Source: Trebonia sp. (GTDB lineage Bacteria; Actinomycetota; Actinomycetes; Streptosporangiales; Streptosporangiaceae). Taken from it: 7,257 nucleotides of DNA. Below the pieces are notes generated by a model. That model did no database searches, was not told the origin of the DNA, and saw nothing but the letters and a program-made list of their open reading frames with translations. The translations under genes and the position numbers were made by a program. Within the stretch, counting starts at the first letter, position 1; every line of letters begins with the position of its first letter. The DNA lies in the NCBI GenBank assembly GCA_030038035.1, contig JASHPP010000499.1:1-7257 (forward strand), given 5' to 3'. Below, one piece after another: positions 4,490-7,257 of the stretch.

Positions 4490-5595
4490 TCGCCGGCATC
4501 GTCGTCGGTCCGTCGGTTCTCGGCTGGGTGCGCGAGGACGCGCCGGTGCAGGTCCTGAGAGATCTCGGCCTGGGCATGCTGCTGTTCCTGGCCGGGCTGG
4601 AGATCGACGTCGACCGGCTGCGCGGGCCGCTGTCGCGGCTGGCGAGCGCGGCGTTCGGCGCTTCTGCCGTGCTCGGGTTGCTGTGCGGTCTGGTTTCCTG
4701 GCTGGCCGGCCAGGCCACGCAGCCCCTGCTGCTGGCGATCATTCTCATGTCGACGTCGGCTGGGCTGCTGCTTCCGCTGCTGAAGGACGCGGGGGAGGGG
4801 ACCACTGAATTCGGCCAGCTCGTGATGACCGCGGCCGCGCTCGCGGAGGTCGTGCCCATCATGCTCTTGTCGCTGTTCTTCTCGGCGGCGTCCAAGACGT
4901 CGCAAGAGCAGCTGATCTCGCTCGGGATCTTCCTGGCCCTGCTTGTCCTGATCGGGCTCACCCTGAGCACCGTCCGTCGGCTGCGTGGCCTGGACCGGAT
5001 GCTCGACCACCTGGAGCACAGGAGCGGCCAGCTGCGCGTGCGCGCCGCGCTCACGCTGGCGCTCGCGTGCGGCGTGCTCGCCTACCGGTTCGGCTTCGCG
5101 TCGATTCTCGGCGCGTTCGCCGCCGGCCTGCTCGTGAAGCTGGTCGAGATTTCCCGCCACAAGCCGGATCCGGATTTCCAGACCAAGCTGGAGGGCATTG
5201 GCTTCGGTTTCCTTATTCCGATCTTCTTCATCGCCACCGGCGTCGAGTTCCAGCTGAAGGACCTGCTGGACCACCCGGTCGCGCTCGCCGAAGTGCCGCT
5301 GTTCCTCATCGCGCTGCTGTTCGTGCGCGGACTGCCCGCGCTGCTGTACCGGAGGCGTACGGGCACCCGCCGCGCCGTGGCCGCCGGGCTGCTGCAGGCG
5401 ACCACGCTGACGTTCGTGATCGTGGCGACGCAGATCGGTCTTGCCGCGGGGAAGGTCACGCCAACGGTGGCCGCCGCGCTCGTCGCCGCCGGCCTGCTGT
5501 CGGCAGCCTTGTTCCCCATCGGGGCTCAGCGGCTGCTCTCCCGTGCTGAGCCGGTACCGTCTGCGGTCGCGACGCGAGACGATCAGCTGCGGTGA
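4375..5595 (+). CDS. CPA2-type cation:proton antiporter (Kef/NapA-like transmembrane domain)
   Basis: This 406-residue integral membrane protein of the Na+/H+ exchanger family probably exchanges K+ or Na+ for H+ across the cytoplasmic membrane. About 12-13 hydrophobic segments are visible, roughly at 6-27, 32-52, 60-78, 88-112, 115-135, 147-170, 180-199, 222-258 (two), 275-295, 303-323, 334-357 and 362-385. Family marks are GIVVGPSVLGW (41-51), LLFLAGLEID (69-78), STSAGLLLPLLKD (126-138) in the unwound-helix position, and GFLIPIFFIATG (278-289). At the ion-binding site, where relatives have ND, DD or QD, this protein reads A157-E158 (AALAEVVPIM). There is no C-terminal RCK/TrkA-N domain, so it is not a full KefC. 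The hydrophilic tail ends TRDDQLR inside a 26-bp tandem repeat. The ATG follows GGGGG by a few bases. The substrate ion is unknown. Confidence 0.9.
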   Translation: MLAISFNSVLIIAGISVLVPVVLGLLPRLPVPGAVLEVIAGIVVGPSVLGWVREDAPVQVLRDLGLGMLLFLAGLEIDVDRLRGPLSRLASAAFGASAVLGLLCGLVSWLAGQATQPLLLAIILMSTSAGLLLPLLKDAGEGTTEFGQLVMTAAALAEVVPIMLLSLFFSAASKTSQEQLISLGIFLALLVLIGLTLSTVRRLRGLDRMLDHLEHRSGQLRVRAALTLALACGVLAYRFGFASILGAFAAGLLVKLVEISRHKPDPDFQTKLEGIGFGFLIPIFFIATGVEFQLKDLLDHPVALAEVPLFLIALLFVRGLPALLYRRRTGTRRAVAAGLLQATTLTFVIVATQIGLAAGKVTPTVAAALVAAGLLSAALFPIGAQRLLSRAEPVPSAVATRDDQLR

Positions 5596-5622
5596 AGACG
5601 CGAGACGATCAGCTGCGGTGAA
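5571..5622. repeat. Perfect 26-bp tandem duplication across the antiporter stop codon
   Basis: Bases 5571-5596 are repeated exactly at 5597-5622. The unit begins GACGCGAGACG and ends GCTGCGGTGAA. The first copy encodes the antiporter C-terminus and contains its TGA (5593-5595); the second is non-coding. A partial third match, CTGCGGT, lies at 5561-5567, exactly one period earlier, suggesting the array grew by slippage. Confidence 0.95.
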
Positions 5623-5624
5623 AA

Positions 5625-5649
5625 GGGGCGGACGAGTGCTCGGTGCCCC
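5625..5649. terminator. Hairpin between convergent genes
   Basis: GGGGC (5625-5629) can pair with GCCCC (5645-5649), with an inner GAG/CTC (5634-5636/5639-5641) closing a tight loop and an internal bulge between. It sits in the 57-bp gap between the antiporter stop and the stop of the convergent regulator, where a bidirectional terminator is expected. AAAA precedes it on the plus strand, which would give a T-run for minus-strand transcripts. Confidence 0.42.
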
Positions 5650-5652
5650 CGC

Positions 5653-5970
5653 TCAGTCCCGGCGCGCGGGCTCGGCGGCGTCAAGCAGCTGCCGCAGCGC
5701 GCTGGTGTAGCGCTCTAGGGCGGTCCGGCCATCACGGGTGAGGGCGACCGTGGTCAGCGCGTTGACGCCGCTGCCGGTCTTGTCCGTCTGCACGTACCCG
5801 GCGCCCTCCAGTTTGCGCAGGTGGGTGATCAGGTTGCCCGGTGTCAGCCCGATCATGTCCTGCAGCCTGGTGAAGGACAGGGTGTCGCCGTCCGGCAGCG
5901 CCGCCAGCGTCACCATCAGGCGCAGCCGGGCCGGCGCGTGGATGACGGGGTCGAGTCCGTCCTCGCTCAT
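5653..5970 (-). CDS. Winged-helix transcriptional regulator (MarR/ArsR-like, HTH_34 type)
   Basis: This 105-residue protein is essentially one winged-helix DNA-binding domain. LDPVIHAPARLRLMVTLAAL (6-25) is the characteristic first helix. SFTRLQDMIGLTPGNLITHLRKLEGAGYV (32-60) contains the helix-turn-helix, with the recognition helix near 44-56. VQTDKTGSGVNALTTVALTRDG (60-81) is the wing, and the C-terminal helix (82-99) probably dimerises. No ligand domain or cysteine sensor is present. Its ATG overlaps the stop of the membrane protein upstream (ATGA at 5967-5970), implying co-transcription and translational coupling. Small regulators of this type commonly repress their own operon, and the twin CTTTG-N5-CAAAG sites over the shared promoter are the obvious candidate target. 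The signal it senses is unknown. Confidence 0.88.
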   Translation of the reverse strand: MSEDGLDPVIHAPARLRLMVTLAALPDGDTLSFTRLQDMIGLTPGNLITHLRKLEGAGYVQTDKTGSGVNALTTVALTRDGRTALERYTSALRQLLDAAEPARRD

Positions 5971-6620
5971 CGGCGCGCCCAGGCGAACGCGACGGCGGCT
6001 ACCACCAGGAACCCGACCCCGGCCGCCAGCGCGTCTACCGCCCAGACCCCCACCGCGCCCGCGAACCCGCTGCAGCCCGCCACGACGATCAGCCAGCAGC
6101 CCAGGCCGAACACGTACCAGTTCTGCCAGACGGCAGTGCTGGCGACGAGAACTATCCCGCCCACGAGTATCGGCCCGGACGCGCCCATCACTGCGATGGC
6201 TCCCAGGCTGGCGCCGGCGGAGCGGAGCGCGGCCTCCATGAGGTACACGCCGCCCAGTCCGAGGCCACCTGCCAGGGCGTAGATGTGCCGCCGCCGCGCG
6301 GACAGGCCGCCAACGCCGCTGACCGCCCGGTTCGTCACCCCCAGGGTGGTCGCATAAGCCATCGCGGCGAGCACGAGGACCAGCGCGATCGCCCAGCCCT
6401 GCGGCGCCTGGTAGGGCCGCTGCCCGCGGACCGACAGCCAGATCGCGCCGTAACCGAGCAGGTATACCAGCCCCCAGCTCGCGATAATCGCCGGGCGGTT
6501 GATCGTTAGCTCATGCCGGGCCCGCTCGCGCGCATCGCCCATGATGGCCGCCGCGTCCCGTGCGTCCATCGTGCCCTCATCCGTGCCCGCGGCGTCTCGC
6601 ATGCCGGTGCCCTCGTTCAT
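5967..6620 (-). CDS. Six-helix membrane protein paired with a winged-helix regulator
   Basis: This is a 217-residue protein of unknown function. The first 43 residues are hydrophilic and helical (TMDARDAAAIMGDARERARHE), likely cytoplasmic. Six hydrophobic segments follow at about 44-64, 75-95, 112-132, 139-161, 168-186 and 190-212. A basic loop, SARRRH (107-112), lies before the third. No enzymatic motif or transporter signature is recognised, and there is no signal peptide. The ATG at 6618-6620 was chosen because a strong AGGAGG precedes it by 4 bases and it lies downstream of the promoter; upstream in-frame sequence would run through the operators. It is the first gene of a two-gene operon with the regulator, with a 4-bp overlap. 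Such pairs of a small membrane protein and a winged-helix regulator are common in actinomycetes, and the membrane protein may be the effector or a sensor partner. Confidence 0.85.
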   Translation of the reverse strand: MNEGTGMRDAAGTDEGTMDARDAAAIMGDARERARHELTINRPAIIASWGLVYLLGYGAIWLSVRGQRPYQAPQGWAIALVLVLAAMAYATTLGVTNRAVSGVGGLSARRRHIYALAGGLGLGGVYLMEAALRSAGASLGAIAVMGASGPILVGGIVLVASTAVWQNWYVFGLGCWLIVVAGCSGFAGAVGVWAVDALAAGVGFLVVAAVAFAWARR

Positions 6621-6636
6621 GGCGCCTCCTGCCTTA

Positions 6637-6679
6637 ACTTTGTGGCTCAAAGCTAGTCTACTTTGCACTTCAAAGTCAA
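6637..6679 (-). promoter_or_regulatory. Promoter with two CTTTG-N5-CAAAG operators
   Basis: The minus strand has TTGACT (plus 6674-6679), 18 bases, then TAGCTT (plus 6650-6655), a good vegetative promoter with a start near 6643 and a roughly 23-base leader containing AGGAGG. Two inverted repeats of identical geometry lie on it. CTTTG 6638-6642 / CAAAG 6648-6652 overlaps the -10. ACTTTG 6660-6665 / CAAAGT 6671-6676 overlaps the -35. Their centres are 23 bp apart. Occupancy would block RNA polymerase, consistent with autorepression by the winged-helix protein of the operon. Confidence 0.72.
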
Positions 6680-6711
6680 GAGCGGGTGTGGCCTGAGCGC
6701 GGAATAACCAG

Positions 6712-6740
6712 GTGCCCTGCGGCGCGTGGGCTGTTAGGTT
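6712..6740 (+). promoter_or_regulatory. Candidate leaderless promoter of the nucleotidyltransferase gene
   Basis: TAGGTT (6735-6740) is followed by six bases (CCTGCT) and then the GTG at 6747-6749. The predicted transcript start falls on the start codon. The -35 (GTGCCC, 6712-6717, 17-bp spacing) is poor. No Shine-Dalgarno sequence is present. Confidence 0.42.
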
Positions 6741-6746
6741 CCTGCT

Positions 6747-7257
6747 GTGGACGAGGATGCCTTCCTGCGTCACGTTGCTGACCGTCTCGGGGATCTGCCC
6801 GCAGTGGAGGCCGTCACCCTGGGCGGTTCACGCGCCGACGGCACGCACCGGCCCGACAGCGACTGGGACTTCTCGATCTACTACAGAGGTCACTTCGATC
6901 CGCAGACGTTGCGCGATGTCGGGTGGCCAGGCGAGGTTTTCGAAGTCGGCGGCTGGAGCCCGGGCGTGTTCAACGGCGGGGCGTGGCTGGACGTTGCCGG
7001 ACGCCGAGTGGACGTGCACTACCGAGACCTGGACGCTGTTGATCGCGAGATCGCCGCGTCACGCGAAGGCCGGTTCGGCATCGAGCCGCTGCTGTTTCAC
7101 CTCGCGGGTATTCCGTCTTACCTGCTGCTGGCGGAGCTGGCCGTCAGACGGGTGCTGCGCGGCCAGTTGCCCACCCCGGAGTTCCCGCCGGCACTGCGCG
7201 AGCGGGCACCGGGAGTCTGGTGGCGCAGAGCCGAACAGACGTTTGGCTACGCGCGCG
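6747..7257 (+). CDS. Nucleotidyltransferase-fold protein, truncated by the right edge
   Basis: The first 170 residues of a protein with an NTP_transf_2 (DNA polymerase beta-like) nucleotidyltransferase domain are visible. The signature is LGGSRADGTHRPDSDWDFSI (25-44), with the G-S pair at 27-28 and the metal-binding Asp39 and Asp41. The third expected acidic residue is Asp89 in GRRVDVHYRDLD. A helical region follows (PLLFHLAGIPSYLLLAELAV), then PTPEFPPALRERAP and WWRRAEQTFGYAR at the edge. All catalytic residues are present, so it should transfer a nucleotide to an unknown acceptor, which may be an antibiotic, protein or metabolite. I do not assign resistance. The GTG at 6747-6749 is chosen because it directly precedes the conserved sequence and sits six bases after TAGGTT. 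It is divergent from the membrane protein/regulator operon, with a 126-bp gap. The stop codon is outside the window. Confidence 0.87.
   Translation, partial: MDEDAFLRHVADRLGDLPAVEAVTLGGSRADGTHRPDSDWDFSIYYRGHFDPQTLRDVGWPGEVFEVGGWSPGVFNGGAWLDVAGRRVDVHYRDLDAVDREIAASREGRFGIEPLLFHLAGIPSYLLLAELAVRRVLRGQLPTPEFPPALRERAPGVWWRRAEQTFGYAR

Noticed and set aside
4099..5274. 391-residue open frame on the minus strand opposite the antiporter
   Set aside because: It is Gln/Glu/His/Arg-rich low-complexity sequence, typical of the antisense of a GC-rich membrane-protein gene. The plus strand encodes a clear antiporter.
5571..5622. The 26-bp repeat as a target-site duplication or attachment site
   Set aside because: The copies are directly adjacent with nothing inserted between them, and no integrase or transposase is present, so slippage is simpler.
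6621..6773. N-terminal extension of the six-helix membrane protein
   Set aside because: It would run through the promoter and operators, while a strong AGGAGG marks the ATG at 6618-6620.
6747..7257. Aminoglycoside-resistance nucleotidyltransferase or toxin-antitoxin MNT component
   Set aside because: The fold and catalytic Asp residues are clear, but nothing identifies the acceptor, and no HEPN partner is seen; the protein is also truncated at the edge.

Overview
The window is a GC-rich chromosomal segment from an actinomycete (Streptomyces/Streptosporangium-like; the genus cannot be fixed by eye). The evidence is strong G/C bias at third codon positions, GTG starts, several start codons placed a few bases after a TAnnnT -10 box, and protein families typical of Actinomycetia. 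It holds eleven protein-coding genes, two of them cut by the window edges. I see no RNA genes, insertion sequences or CRISPR.

Left block (1-2850, all minus strand). An unidentified gene runs off the left edge. To its right lies an AT-rich island with palindromes. Next come a VOC/glyoxalase-fold protein, a DUF3052-family protein and a small membrane-anchored protein with paired CxxGH and CPVGRH motifs. The last two are 11 bp apart. Further right are a class I SAM-dependent methyltransferase and a stand-alone HFCD-type flavoprotein.

Centre (2998-5595). A DJ-1/PfpI-family gene (minus) diverges from an unassigned conserved protein (plus), which is followed by a KefC-type cation:proton antiporter. 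The 199-bp divergent region contains two overlapping, mutually exclusive inverted repeats. It also contains a 14-bp palindrome matching 13 of 14 core positions of the DosR/DevR hypoxia box, centred 42.5 bp before the proposed plus-strand start.

Right block (5653-7257). A winged-helix regulator overlaps by 4 bp a six-helix membrane protein transcribed just ahead of it. Their promoter carries two identically spaced CTTTG-N5-CAAAG inverted repeats, one over the -35 and one over the -10, as expected for autorepression. A nucleotidyltransferase-fold gene diverges from them and runs off the right edge.

Themes. The DJ-1 protein, Kef-like antiporter and VOC protein could fit an electrophile or redox-stress neighbourhood, but this is inference from family membership. 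The best leads are regulatory: the twin operator, the DosR-like box and a repeated leaderless promoter architecture. I did not find a convincing new multi-gene defence or biosynthetic system.
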